From positions 1-56,122 of the forward strand of contig CAIZMI010000055.1 in NCBI GenBank assembly GCA_903934015.1: 56,122 nucleotides of DNA, given 5' to 3'. This document shows positions 9,410 to 18,129 of the stretch, one piece after another; position 1 is the stretch's first letter; each line of letters starts with the position of its first letter. The DNA is from an uncultured bacterium (lineage in GTDB: Bacteria > Patescibacteriota > Andersenbacteria > UBA10190 > CAIZMI01). The translations under genes and the position numbers were made by a program. A model generated the notes under the pieces. The model had not been told where the DNA came from and did no database searches. It saw only the letters and a program-made list of their open reading frames with translations.

Positions 9410-9499
9410 ATGTCCACTATTCACACAAAAATCGCCAAGATTGTCGTGAGACAAAATGAACTTCGTACGGCAATTGATGAGATCGTTGAAAAAAATTGA
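9410..9499 (+). pseudogene. duplicated 3' remnant of hsdM
   Basis: A 29-codon open frame (ATG 9410 to TGA 9497-9499) translating to MSTIHTKIAKIVVRQNELRT followed by AIDEIVEKN. It matches the last part of HsdM (TKIAKIVARQNELRTAIDEIV) with one residue changed over the core. The DNA differs mostly at third codon positions, so it is not a recent exact copy. It lies between rhuM and the small ORF upstream of hsdS, exactly where the original hsdM end would be if rhuM plus a new hsdM tail had been inserted. Confidence 0.8.
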
Positions 9500-9514
9500 A
9501 GGAGGAAAATAACT

Positions 9515-9715
9515 ATGGAAAAGCCTATCAATGCTGAAAATTTTATGAAATTTTTTGAGAAAACTGCTGGTGTGCAGTTTATTGATGTTGATACAGGTAA
9601 ACCGGCGCTAGAGGTCGTCTCCAAAAAGAATGGGGAACAAAGGTCTGATTACGATATATGGCTTGAACAACAAGACGAGGATTTGCGTGGTGAACATGAA
9701 ATGGGAGCTATATAA
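9515..9715 (+). CDS. small acidic protein in type I RM operon, unknown
   Basis: 66 residues, start ATG at 9515 preceded by a good ribosome binding site (GGAGG at 9501-9505). The sequence begins MEKPINAENFMKFFEKTAGV and ends DYDIWLEQQDEDLRGEHEMG. It has no membrane segment and is strongly acidic at its C-terminus. No family recognised. Its position between the hsdM remnant and hsdS suggests it belongs to the original hsdM-hsdS operon. Confidence 0.55.
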   Translation: MEKPINAENFMKFFEKTAGVQFIDVDTGKPALEVVSKKNGEQRSDYDIWLEQQDEDLRGEHEMGAI

Positions 9716-9755
9716 TAATAAATATGACAATGTCTGGCCAATTGAACAAATAATT

Positions 9756-10937
9756 ATGATAAACAACCAATCAAAAATTGAAAAACTGATCGCTGAACTC
9801 TGCCCGAATGGAGTGGAGTTTAAGAAGTTCGGGGAGGTTTGTGAAATTGCTGATAACAAAAGGAGGCCGGTAGCGTCAGGTTTACGCGTAGTTGGTAAAA
9901 TACCTTACTATGGCGCAAATAACATACAAGACTATGTTGAAGGTTTTACCCATGAGGGAGATTTTGTATTGATTGCTGAGGATGGATCCGTAAGCTTAGA
10001 AAATTATTCGATTCAATTTGCTACTGGAAAGTTTTGGGCGAACAACCACGTTCATGTCGTTAGAGGGTTAGACAAATTGAATAATAGATTTCTGTTTCAT
10101 TATTTAAGAAGCATGAGTTTCGTACCATTTTTAACAGGTGGAACTCGTGCAAAACTTACCAAAAGTAAGATGCTGGAAATTAAAATCCCTCTTCCGCCGC
10201 TTGCAATCCAAGAAGAAATTGTCAAAATTCTTGATAGTTTTACAGAGCTGGAAGCAGAGCTGGAAGCAGAGCTGGAAGCAGAGCTGGAAGCAAGGAAGAA
10301 GCAATATAGCCATTATCGATCGGAGCTTTTGACGTTTGGTGATGATGTAAAAACAATGACTCTTGGTGAGTTTTGTGAATTTAGATATGGTTTTACAGAT
10401 AAAGCAAAAGAGAAAGGAGACGTTAGATTTGTAAGAATTACGGATATAAACGAAAACGGGAAATTGAGAGCAAGTGACAGCAAATATCTCGATTTAACTG
10501 AAATAAACAAAGATTATCTTCTTGAAAAGGGAGATGTTTTGATGGCTCGAACAGGTGCTACATATGGAAAAACAATGCTGTTTAATGAGGATTATACTGC
10601 TGTGTATGCTTCATTTTTGATAAGAATACGATTTAAAGAAAATGCTATTTTACCTGCGTATTATTGGCATTTTGCTCAAAGTAGTTTTTATTGGGAACAA
10701 GCAAAAAAATTGGTTGGTGGTGGAGCTCAACCACAATTTAATGCTAATGTTCTAAAATCAATTCAAATCTCCGTCCCACCGCTCGCCGAGCAGAAACGCA
10801 TAGTTACACTTTTAAATAAATTTGATGCACTAGTGAACGATATTTCAATCGGCTTACCAGCCGAACTTAAAGCTCGTAGACAGCAATATGAATATTACCG
10901 AGGTAAACTATTAACTTTCAAAGAATATGTCAGATAA
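9756..10937 (+). CDS. hsdS: type I restriction-modification system, specificity subunit
   Basis: 393 residues from ATG 9756 (MINNQSKIEKLIAELCPNGV). An upstream in-frame start at 9630 would overlap the small ORF and add non-homologous sequence. Two target recognition domains (about 20-150 and 205-340) each end in a conserved helix: IPLPPLAIQEEIVKILDSF and ISVPPLAEQKRIVTLLNKF. These are followed by RKKQYSHYRSELLTF and RRQQYEYYRGKLLTF, the pseudo-twofold layout of HsdS. The first spacer helix contains four perfect in-frame copies of a 12-bp unit (10245-10292). It overlaps hsdR by 11 bp. Confidence 0.95.
   Translation: MINNQSKIEKLIAELCPNGVEFKKFGEVCEIADNKRRPVASGLRVVGKIPYYGANNIQDYVEGFTHEGDFVLIAEDGSVSLENYSIQFATGKFWANNHVHVVRGLDKLNNRFLFHYLRSMSFVPFLTGGTRAKLTKSKMLEIKIPLPPLAIQEEIVKILDSFTELEAELEAELEAELEARKKQYSHYRSELLTFGDDVKTMTLGEFCEFRYGFTDKAKEKGDVRFVRITDINENGKLRASDSKYLDLTEINKDYLLEKGDVLMARTGATYGKTMLFNEDYTAVYASFLIRIRFKENAILPAYYWHFAQSSFYWEQAKKLVGGGAQPQFNANVLKSIQISVPPLAEQKRIVTLLNKFDALVNDISIGLPAELKARRQQYEYYRGKLLTFKEYVR
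10245..10292 (+). repeat. 4 x 12-bp in-frame tandem repeat in hsdS spacer
   Basis: Four identical copies of GAGCTGGAAGCA, coding (Glu-Leu-Glu-Ala)x4 in the central conserved helix between the two recognition domains. In EcoR124-type HsdS, gain or loss of a four-residue repeat (TAEL) at this place changes the length of the non-specific spacer in the DNA target. Perfect repetition, including third codon positions, points to recent slippage. Confidence 0.9.
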
Positions 10938-13900
10938 AATTATTCATTACAACGTAGTTGCACAAAATCCTGAAAGTACGGTGGTCGCGCAGTATCCTGT
11001 CGGTGGAAATATTCTTCATGATGCGAATTATCAAAGTGAGGCGGATTTGGAGCGAGCTTTTATTAAACAACTTAAGACGCAAGCATATGATTATCTGTCC
11101 ATCACCACCGAAGCTGATTTGATATTGAATTTGCGTAAACAGCTGGAGAAACTCAATGAGTTTACTTTTACCGATGGCGAATGGGAACGGTTTTTTGCCA
11201 GTGAACTTGCTAACCAAAATCAAAGTATTGCCGAAAAGACCGCCACTATTCAAGAAGATCATAGGAAGATTCTAAATTTGGACGATGGTAATTTTAAGAC
11301 AATTGATTTGATAGATAAGAAAAACATTCATAACAATAGTTTGCAGGTAATCAATCAATACACAACAGACGAAGGTCAACGCGCTAATCGCTATGACGTG
11401 ACGGTGTTGGTGAATGGTTTGCCTTTGGTGCACATCGAGCTCAAACGCCGTGGTGTGGCGATTGCCGAAGCATTTAATCAGATCAACCGTTATAGTCGTG
11501 AAAGTTTTTGGTCAGCGTCAGGGCTTTTTGAATACGTTCAATTGTTTATTATTTCCAATGGCACGCATACAAAATATTACAGCAACACCGTCCGCTCCGA
11601 GCATATCAAAGAAACTGGTGAGGGTGCGGTTAAGAAAGGTAAAAGATCAAGCAATAGCTTCGAATTTACCAGCTGGTGGGCGGATGCCACCAATCGACCG
11701 ATTACGGATTTGATGGATTTTGGGAAGACTTTCTTCGCTAAACATGTGCTTTTAAATATCTTAACCAAATACTGCGTATTCACGACTGATCGACAGCTTT
11801 TGGTAATGCGACCTTATCAGATAGTAGCGACAGAGAAAATTTTGAGTCGTATTGAAGTAAGCACAAACTACAAAAAACTTGGTACCGCTGAGGCTGGTGG
11901 CTATATATGGCACACAACAGGATCGGGAAAAACATTGACGAGTTTCAAGACTGCGCAACTGGTAAGCAAGTTACCTTATATAGATAAAGTAGTTTTTGTG
12001 GTTGACCGTAAGGACTTGGATTATCAGACAATGCGCGAATACGATAAGTTTGAGAAGGGTGCGGCCAACAGCAACACCAGTACGGCGATTTTGAAACGGC
12101 AATTGGAAGATCCAAATGCTCGCATAATAATTACAACTATTCAGAAACTTGATAGATTTATTGGACGCAATGCGGGGCACGGCATTTTTAATGGACACGT
12201 CGTTTTGATTTTTGACGAGTGTCACCGTTCGCAATTTGGTGATATGCACGCGGCGATTACCAAGACATTCAAGAATTACAATCTGTTTGGTTTTACCGGT
12301 ACGCCGATATTTGCCAAGAATGCTTCGTCCGGCGGACGACCGGATTTAAAAACTACCGAGCAGGCATTTGGTGACAAATTGCATACTTACACAATCGTGA
12401 ACGCAATCGCAGATAAAAATGTTTTGCCGTTTAAGGTTGATTATGTTTCTACAGTTCATGAGGCGGAAAATATTGAGGATGAGCAGGTTCGGGATATTGA
12501 TCGGGAGGCCGTGCTTGCATCGCCAAAACGCTTGGCAAATATTGTTAAGTATATTCGCGAACATTTTGACCAAAAGACCAAGCGCAATAGTTTTTATAAG
12601 CTGAAGGATCGGCGATTGGCGGGGTTCAACTCCATTTTTGCCGTTGCGTCTATTGATGTGGCAAAAAAATATTACGCAGAATTTATGAAACAACTTTCAG
12701 ATGTGCCCAGTGACAAGCGACTGAAAGTAGCAACAATTTACAGTTTTGGAGTGAATGATGAGGATGCGGATGGGATGATTGATGAAAACTCCGAGGACAC
12801 GAGTGGGCTGGATGTGAGTTCCCGTGATTTTCTTGATAAGGCCATTGTTGATTACAACGCGATGTTTGGGACGTCCTATGATACTTCATCTGATAAGTTT
12901 CAAAATTATTACAAAGACGTCAGCCTTAGAGTAAAAAATCGCGAGATTGATGTGCTTATTGTGGTTAATATGTTTTTGACCGGTTTTGATGCCACGACTC
13001 TCAACACGCTATGGGTGGATAAAAATTTAAGATTGCATGGACTTTTGCAGGCATTTTCGCGTACCAATCGAATTTTAAATAGCGTGAAGACCTTCGGAAA
13101 CATTGTTTGTTTCCGTAATTTAGAGAAAGCAACTAATGAATCCATTGCTCTCTTTGGTGATAAAGAAGCGGGCGGAGTAGTGCTTCTAAAAGCATACGAA
13201 AATTATTACAACGGCTATATCAAGGACAATAAAGAAGTGCGCGGATACAAAAGCATGGTAGTCGAACTATTGGAAAAGTTTCCTGTTGGCGAACGAATTG
13301 TGGGTGAGCAAGATCAAAAGGATTTTATTAAGCTCTATGGTGGGATATTGCGAGTGCGTAATATTTTGACTACTTTTGACGAGTTTGCCGGTAATGAGAT
13401 TTTAACCGAACGGGACGTGCAGGATTATCACAGTATGTATATCGACCTTTACAACGAATTTCGTAAAGGCACAGATGATGAGCAGGAAAATATTAATGAC
13501 GATTTAGTATTCGAAATGGAGCTTATCAAGCAAGTGGAAATTAATATTGATTTTATATTGGGGCTTATCAAGAGGTATCATGAAGACCACAACAAAAATC
13601 GCGAAATTTTGGTTGATATCAATAAGGCGATAGACTCCAGCGTTGAATTACGAAACAAAAAAGATCTTATTAACCAATTCATTACCTCACTTGATATCCA
13701 TTCAGTGGTTGACGATGATTGGCAGAAATTCGTGGACAAGAAAAAGGTTGAGGAGCTTGAAAAGATTATTGATTATGAAGGACTGGATCGTGATGCAACG
13801 TATCAATTTGTTAAAAATTCATTTCGTGATGGAAGCGTGGCGACAACAGGAACCGCAATATCAAAAGTTTTACCACCGGTAACTCGCTTTTCACCGACAG

Positions 13901-13995
13901 GAGAACGTACTAAAAAGCGTGAGAGCGTTATTGATAAACTGACAAGATATTTCGAAAGATTCTTCGATATTTCAGGCGGTAAGTTTGCGGAATAA
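10927..13995 (+). CDS. hsdR: type I restriction-modification system, restriction/translocase subunit
   Basis: 1022 residues; ATP-driven DNA translocase and endonuclease of the type I complex. Nuclease motifs near residues 160-173 (RYDVTVLVNGLPLVHIELKR, with the catalytic E and K of ELK at about 171 and 173). Walker A HTTGSGKT at about 329-336, helicase motif II DECHR at about 430-434, motif III FTGTP soon after, and motif VI region LLQAFSRTNR. Length and motif order are normal for HsdR. The start overlaps the end of hsdS, so it is translationally coupled. All core genes are intact and the system is probably active. Confidence 0.97.
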   Translation: MSDKIIHYNVVAQNPESTVVAQYPVGGNILHDANYQSEADLERAFIKQLKTQAYDYLSITTEADLILNLRKQLEKLNEFTFTDGEWERFFASELANQNQSIAEKTATIQEDHRKILNLDDGNFKTIDLIDKKNIHNNSLQVINQYTTDEGQRANRYDVTVLVNGLPLVHIELKRRGVAIAEAFNQINRYSRESFWSASGLFEYVQLFIISNGTHTKYYSNTVRSEHIKETGEGAVKKGKRSSNSFEFTSWWADATNRPITDLMDFGKTFFAKHVLLNILTKYCVFTTDRQLLVMRPYQIVATEKILSRIEVSTNYKKLGTAEAGGYIWHTTGSGKTLTSFKTAQLVSKLPYIDKVVFVVDRKDLDYQTMREYDKFEKGAANSNTSTAILKRQLEDPNARIIITTIQKLDRFIGRNAGHGIFNGHVVLIFDECHRSQFGDMHAAITKTFKNYNLFGFTGTPIFAKNASSGGRPDLKTTEQAFGDKLHTYTIVNAIADKNVLPFKVDYVSTVHEAENIEDEQVRDIDREAVLASPKRLANIVKYIREHFDQKTKRNSFYKLKDRRLAGFNSIFAVASIDVAKKYYAEFMKQLSDVPSDKRLKVATIYSFGVNDEDADGMIDENSEDTSGLDVSSRDFLDKAIVDYNAMFGTSYDTSSDKFQNYYKDVSLRVKNREIDVLIVVNMFLTGFDATTLNTLWVDKNLRLHGLLQAFSRTNRILNSVKTFGNIVCFRNLEKATNESIALFGDKEAGGVVLLKAYENYYNGYIKDNKEVRGYKSMVVELLEKFPVGERIVGEQDQKDFIKLYGGILRVRNILTTFDEFAGNEILTERDVQDYHSMYIDLYNEFRKGTDDEQENINDDLVFEMELIKQVEINIDFILGLIKRYHEDHNKNREILVDINKAIDSSVELRNKKDLINQFITSLDIHSVVDDDWQKFVDKKKVEELEKIIDYEGLDRDATYQFVKNSFRDGSVATTGTAISKVLPPVTRFSPTGERTKKRESVIDKLTRYFERFFDISGGKFAE

Positions 13996-14112
13996 ATAAT
14001 ACGTAATAATCAGTATTTAGAACTCTGGGCAAACACGGAAAGGGAAGAATAACTTTGTAGTTTATCTCGTCGTTTGCCGTTTGGTAGTGTTTAATATTAA
14101 TATGAATGTAAT

Positions 14113-14523
14113 ATGATTTTCGTTCCATTTATTAACAAATTTCCGGAAGTCGCGGAACAGGAATCTTTAATCGTCAGTATTTTGGACGATGGTTTAAGTA
14201 TTCCGCGTGGCACCTATTGTTTTCTGGAAAGTTTTTGCGACGATCCAAAGTGCGATTGCCGTAAAGTGATGATTAATGTTTACGACATAAAAAATCCCTC
14301 ACAATTACTGGCCACCATCGGCTTTGGTTGGGAGAAAGCGAATTATTATGTTAAATGGATGCATGGTGATCCGCTTGGGCGTGAAATGGTTGGGGCATAT
14401 TTGGATTCGGCCGGTAGGCAAACGGAGAATGCTTCGAAATTTCTAGAAATGTGGCAGAAAATGATTTTGGATGAGGAGTATCTGGAGAGAATTAAAAAGC
14501 ATTATAAGATGGTGAAAGAATAA
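14113..14523 (+). CDS. conserved hypothetical protein with Cys-rich motif
   Basis: 136 residues, soluble. It contains FLESFCDDPKCDCRKVMINV (about 35-54), with three Cys in C-x5-C-x-C spacing that could bind a metal, and later WEKANYYVKWMHGDPLGREM. I recall similar proteins of unknown role in diverse bacteria but cannot name the family. It lies 117 bp after hsdR and may be independent of the RM island. Confidence 0.7.
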   Translation: MIFVPFINKFPEVAEQESLIVSILDDGLSIPRGTYCFLESFCDDPKCDCRKVMINVYDIKNPSQLLATIGFGWEKANYYVKWMHGDPLGREMVGAYLDSAGRQTENASKFLEMWQKMILDEEYLERIKKHYKMVKE

Positions 14524-14552
14524 TTAACCAGAATTAATAATTAATCCAAAAA

Positions 14553-14849
14553 ATGACTAATCTTAAACAGCGGTTACTCGAAGATGTGAATAATAGAATC
14601 GCTAAAATGGAAATAGAAATTAAAGCATCAGATGAAGAGTCGGAAATATTAATCGCGAAACAGGGAATTGAAAATGTTTTGATGAATAAACAAGACATCG
14701 GGGCAGAATTAAGGGAAGATTTCAAATATTCCGCCATGGCGCTTGAAAGTATGATTATTATGGAAAAAGAAAGAAACATGGAGCTCAAAAAAGATTTGGA
14801 GATGGCAAAATACAGGAAAACAGCAATCGAAAACGCGCAAAACGAATAG
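14553..14849 (+). CDS. small coiled-coil protein, unknown
   Basis: 98 residues of charged helix with alternating acidic and basic residues and no membrane segment; probably a coiled coil. No family recognised. It is 29 bp downstream of the Cys-motif protein. A reverse-strand frame of similar length overlaps it but has no translational signals. Confidence 0.5.
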   Translation: MTNLKQRLLEDVNNRIAKMEIEIKASDEESEILIAKQGIENVLMNKQDIGAELREDFKYSAMALESMIIMEKERNMELKKDLEMAKYRKTAIENAQNE

Positions 14850-14928
14850 AATACCTGCACCACCTACGAGGTGAAGCAAAGGTGGATGTTTGAACAAAAA
14901 TGATTTTTTGTTTTATCGTGTGGAGTGA

Positions 14929-14939
14929 TAAAATATAAT
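14929..14939 (+). promoter_or_regulatory. -10 boxes abutting the start codon (leaderless)
   Basis: An extended -10 (TGA then TAAAAT, 14929-14934) ends 6 nt before the ATG at 14941, and a second TATAAT overlaps it (14934-14939). Transcription would begin at or next to the start codon. Confidence 0.5.
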
Positions 14940-14940
14940 T

Positions 14941-15252
14941 ATGATTGTGGATATCTTACTTAAATTAATAGGGGAGAATCCTGAACAATTTCAAAATGAT
15001 ATTCAAGATAAATACATAGTTATATTTTTGGAATTATTTGATTTGTTCTTGATTGTGTTGCCATACTTAATGTTTTTGCTTCCATGGTTATGGGTTTATG
15101 GGAGAAAAAAGAAAAATAAATTAATTACGAGGAGCTTAGTTTTTGTAATTTTTGTATTAAGTATTGTACTTCTTATTGCTGGTTTTTATGTGCCCGACGT
15201 GGTTGATTATCTTGTCGCAATAATTGGTATTCGTAGCTACTATGGTATGTAG
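14941..15252 (+). CDS. small membrane protein, unknown
   Basis: 103 residues with an N-terminal helix, then two to three hydrophobic segments (about 30-52 with LFDLFLIVLPYLMFLLPWLW, and 62-85 with SLVFVIFVLSIVLLIAGFYV). No family recognised. Its end overlaps the start of the decayed hydrolase gene. A -10 box lies immediately upstream, so the mRNA is probably leaderless. Confidence 0.6.
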   Translation: MIVDILLKLIGENPEQFQNDIQDKYIVIFLELFDLFLIVLPYLMFLLPWLWVYGRKKKNKLITRSLVFVIFVLSIVLLIAGFYVPDVVDYLVAIIGIRSYYGM

Positions 15253-15618
15253 CAAAAATAGAAACTTACTGCTTGTAATTTTTTCGCTGTTTTTTCTTTT
15301 TTCCACTGCACCGGTTCACGCTGAGGAGGAAAAACCCGAAATCCAACGTCCCGTTGTGATAGTTCCTGGCATGATGGCCTCTTTTGATAAAAAGCTGATG
15401 TATCAGGATATTGAAGATAATAAATGGGGGCTTATGAAACGGCCTTGGCTGGGAAGAAAACAAAAACAGCCGTGATGTTATTACAGGAAATAAAAGGTGA
15501 TTATCGGGATTTTGCCAACAAGGTTGAGAAATTGATTGCGAGTGGGAAGTTGAATAAACAAACCGTGAATGTTTTGACAGCTTTGGTGCAACGATTAGGA
15601 AACGCGGGGTTGCGATAA
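15242..15618 (+). pseudogene. decayed secreted alpha/beta-hydrolase (lipase-like)
   Basis: The first frame (from ATG 15242) has a signal peptide (LLLVIFSLFFLFSTAPVHA) and then RPVVIVPGMMASFD, the oxyanion-hole start of a lipase/PGAP1-like alpha/beta hydrolase. It runs out of frame near 15425, at a run of five G. The reading continues in another frame as AYETALAGKKTKTAVMLLQE and a helical tail ending near 15618. The whole catalytic core, including GxSxG, is missing. This is best read as a gene with a large internal deletion plus a frameshift. Confidence 0.65.
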
Positions 15619-15638
15619 TAACGACTGCTGTGCCAACC

Positions 15639-15710
15639 AGGGTCCGGCCCTGGCTTCGGCCAGTGACGGACCCTACTGTGCGACGCGGATTCCTGCTCAC
15701 GGGCAGGAAT
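15639..15710. repeat. two palindromic hairpins (dispersed repeat family)
   Basis: The first palindrome has outer arms AGGGTCCG (15639-15646) and CGGACCCT (15667-15674) and an inner CTGGC-TTCG-GCCAG with a UUCG tetraloop. The second has arms ATTCCTGC (15689-15696) and GCAGGAAT (15703-15710). The second matches the repeat at 22823-22842, including flanking words (GACG-GGATTCC and GGATGATTTGG). The rest of 15619-15917 holds two TACCCCCTACAC-type direct repeats and the gapA promoter, with no gene. Confidence 0.7.
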
Positions 15711-15905
15711 GACACGGTGGATGATTTGGCTAACGCGGGACTGCCCAATAACACAACGGTTACTTTATGGATTCTCCTGCGAAAAGAAAAACCTAAAATA
15801 TTATTTTGATGCCAAGCAAGTTCGACCCTGAACCCAATGTGGTTTAGGGACAGACCCTCAACGACGCATTAGCCTACCCCCTACACGCTACCCCCTACAC
15901 CCTGC

Positions 15906-15911
15906 TATAAT
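15906..15911 (+). promoter_or_regulatory. extended -10 of the gapA-pgk-eno operon
   Basis: TGC-TATAAT ends 6 nt before the gapA ATG at 15918, so the start point should fall at or very near the A of the ATG. No ribosome binding site is present, consistent with a leaderless mRNA. Confidence 0.7.
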
Positions 15912-15917
15912 GATTTC

Positions 15918-16922
15918 ATGACTACAAAAATAGCAATCAATGGATTTGGTCGTATTGGGCGTGCGGCGTTGAAAATTGCCCTCGAAAAAAAAGAATTGGA
16001 AGTGGTAGCGATTAATGATTTGACGGATACTAAAACGTTGGCTCACCTACTTTCGCATGACACGATTTATGGTCGCTATGGCCGTTCGGTTAGTTTTGAT
16101 CAAATCAATCTGATTGTGGATGGGAAAGCGATCCCTGTCACGGCGGAAAAAGATCCAAAAAATTTGCCTTGGTCGAAATTGGGTGTGGACGTTGTGTTGG
16201 AATGCACCGGTTTTTTTACGACCGGTGAAAAAGCTGACGCACACATTACGGCGGGTGCGAAACACGTAATTATTTCCGCTCCGGCGGATGGTGAAGGTGT
16301 AGATACTATTCTGCTGGGTGTAAATGAGGATAAATTAGTTGATCAAAAGATTATTTCCAATGGTTCTTGTACGACGAACTGTATTACACCCTTGGCACAA
16401 ATAATTGAAGAAAATTTTGGGATTGAAAAAGCGATGATGACGACGGTTCACGCAATGACATCGGCGCAAAATTTGGTAGATGGTCCGAGTAAGGATCTAA
16501 GACGCGCAAGAGCCGCAAGTTATAATATTGTTCCAACTACTACGGGGGCCGCGAAGGCGACTGCACAAGCAATGCCGGGGTTAACGGGAAAATTTGATGG
16601 TCTTTCGATGCGTGTTCCCGTGGCAACAGTTTCTATTGCCGATTATTGTATTTTAGTAAAAAAGGACACTACCAAAGAAGAAATTAATGAGGTGCTAATA
16701 ACGGCTTCTAAAAGCGAACGATATGAAGGAATAGTGGCGGTTACGGATGAACCTGCTGTTTCAAGTGATTTTATTGGTGACCCCCATTCGTCAATTGTTG
16801 ATCTTGGATTAACTAATGTTGTGGCTGGTAATTTAATCAAGGTTGTTGCTTGGTATGATAATGAATGGGGTTATACTAATCGTTTGGTTGAACAAGCTGT
16901 TGTTATTGGTTCAAGAAATTAA
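15918..16922 (+). CDS. gapA: glyceraldehyde-3-phosphate dehydrogenase, type I
   Basis: 334 residues, full length. Catalyses oxidation and phosphorylation of glyceraldehyde-3-phosphate with NAD+. N-terminal Rossmann motif INGFGRIGRAAL; catalytic Cys at about 151 in SNGSCTTN; the general-base His lies in TVHAMTSAQNL. The C-terminal WYDNEWGYTNRLV is intact. It is the first gene of gapA-pgk-eno, with a gap of 9 bp to pgk. In CPR cells with reduced central metabolism this lower glycolytic segment is usually a main ATP source. Confidence 0.98.
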   Translation: MTTKIAINGFGRIGRAALKIALEKKELEVVAINDLTDTKTLAHLLSHDTIYGRYGRSVSFDQINLIVDGKAIPVTAEKDPKNLPWSKLGVDVVLECTGFFTTGEKADAHITAGAKHVIISAPADGEGVDTILLGVNEDKLVDQKIISNGSCTTNCITPLAQIIEENFGIEKAMMTTVHAMTSAQNLVDGPSKDLRRARAASYNIVPTTTGAAKATAQAMPGLTGKFDGLSMRVPVATVSIADYCILVKKDTTKEEINEVLITASKSERYEGIVAVTDEPAVSSDFIGDPHSSIVDLGLTNVVAGNLIKVVAWYDNEWGYTNRLVEQAVVIGSRN

Positions 16923-16931
16923 TCTAAGAGT

Positions 16932-18119
16932 GTGTCAGGTTTACGAACAATAAATTCTAACGTCGAAGTAAAAGGAAAGCGTGTTTTGGTGCGTATTGAT
17001 GGTGACGTTGCCATTGAGGACGGTGAAGTAGAACTTGGTGGCGAGGTTCGTCTTTTTAGTTGTACTGACACAATAAGAGACTTGGTTAGTCGTGGTGCGC
17101 GAGTGATTTTGATGACGCACATGGGGCGCCCCGGAGGAAAGGTGAATGAAAAATTATCGGTAAAAACAATCGCGGAAAAACTAGCTACGCATTTGGGATT
17201 TGAGATAATGGTGTTAGATAAAACAGTTGGTCTAACGGTTCATGAAGCGGTTTCAGCGATGAAGAATGGTCAAATCGTATTTTTGGAAAACCTTCGGTTT
17301 GATAAACGAGAAGAAAAAAACGACCATATTTTTGCAAAAGAGTTGGCCGTATTAGGTGATATTTATGTAAATGAGTCGTTTGCTAACTCTCATCGTTCGC
17401 ACACGTCAATGTTGGGAATAACAAGTTTATTGCCTAGTTACGCGGGGTTACATTTTTCAAAAGAGGTGGCAGTGCTTGAGAAGGTAATGTCTGATCCGTT
17501 ACGTCCCGTAGTTGCGGCAATTAGCGGTGCTAAAATTGAAACAAAGGCTGCACTTTTAAAAAATTTGCTTCCACAGGTTGATCATTTGATTACCGGAGGA
17601 GGAGTTGCGAATATGTTTATTCAGGCGCAAGGATTGCATATTGGTAATTCAATTTCTGAGCCGGGAATGCTAGATTTTGTGAAGGAGCTGTTAGTTCAAT
17701 ACGGTGGAAAAATTCATGTTCCAACCGATGTCAGAGTACTACGTACGGATATCGCAACGGGCACCAGTCGGGTTTTGGTCCTGAAAAGCGGTACTGTAAC
17801 TGCAGAAGATTCTATTTATGATATTGGTCCGGAAACAAGCGAAGATTACGCGAAAATCGTTAGTAAGGCCGGGACGTGTGTTTGGAACGGTCCAATGGGA
17901 AAAACTGAATTACCTGATTTTATGGAAGGTACACGAGAATTGGCAAAAGCGATGCACTCGGCGCATGTATACGCTGTTGTGGGTGGTGGTGATACGGTAA
18001 TTGCTCTTTATAAGATGGATTTAATAAATGGTTTTAATCATATTTCTACAGGGGGTGGGGCGATGATCGCTCTAATGGAAGGGGATAAGATGCCGGTAAT
18101 AGAAGTTCTTCGTTCTTAA
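16932..18119 (+). CDS. pgk: phosphoglycerate kinase
   Basis: 395 residues from a GTG start 9 bp after gapA. Transfers phosphate from 1,3-bisphosphoglycerate to ADP. Key motifs: VRIDGDVAIEDG where most PGKs have RxDxNVP (the usual Asn-Val-Pro is altered to Gly-Asp-Val), THMGRPGG, ENLRFDKREEKND, and C-terminal nucleotide-binding VVGGGDTVIAL and ISTGGGAMIALMEG. The altered first loop (DGDV rather than DFNVP) is a mild oddity. Otherwise complete. Confidence 0.96.
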   Translation: MSGLRTINSNVEVKGKRVLVRIDGDVAIEDGEVELGGEVRLFSCTDTIRDLVSRGARVILMTHMGRPGGKVNEKLSVKTIAEKLATHLGFEIMVLDKTVGLTVHEAVSAMKNGQIVFLENLRFDKREEKNDHIFAKELAVLGDIYVNESFANSHRSHTSMLGITSLLPSYAGLHFSKEVAVLEKVMSDPLRPVVAAISGAKIETKAALLKNLLPQVDHLITGGGVANMFIQAQGLHIGNSISEPGMLDFVKELLVQYGGKIHVPTDVRVLRTDIATGTSRVLVLKSGTVTAEDSIYDIGPETSEDYAKIVSKAGTCVWNGPMGKTELPDFMEGTRELAKAMHSAHVYAVVGGGDTVIALYKMDLINGFNHISTGGGAMIALMEGDKMPVIEVLRS

Positions 18120-18129
18120 TTTTACAAAC

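Noticed and set aside
9630-9755. Longer N-terminus of hsdS from 9630
   Set aside because: It overlaps the small ORF in another frame and adds residues absent from HsdS; ATG 9756 fits the usual HsdS start.
10245-10292. Short tandem repeat as a CRISPR-like array
   Set aside because: The units are 12 bp, contiguous without spacers, in frame within hsdS. No CRISPR array or cas gene is seen in the window.
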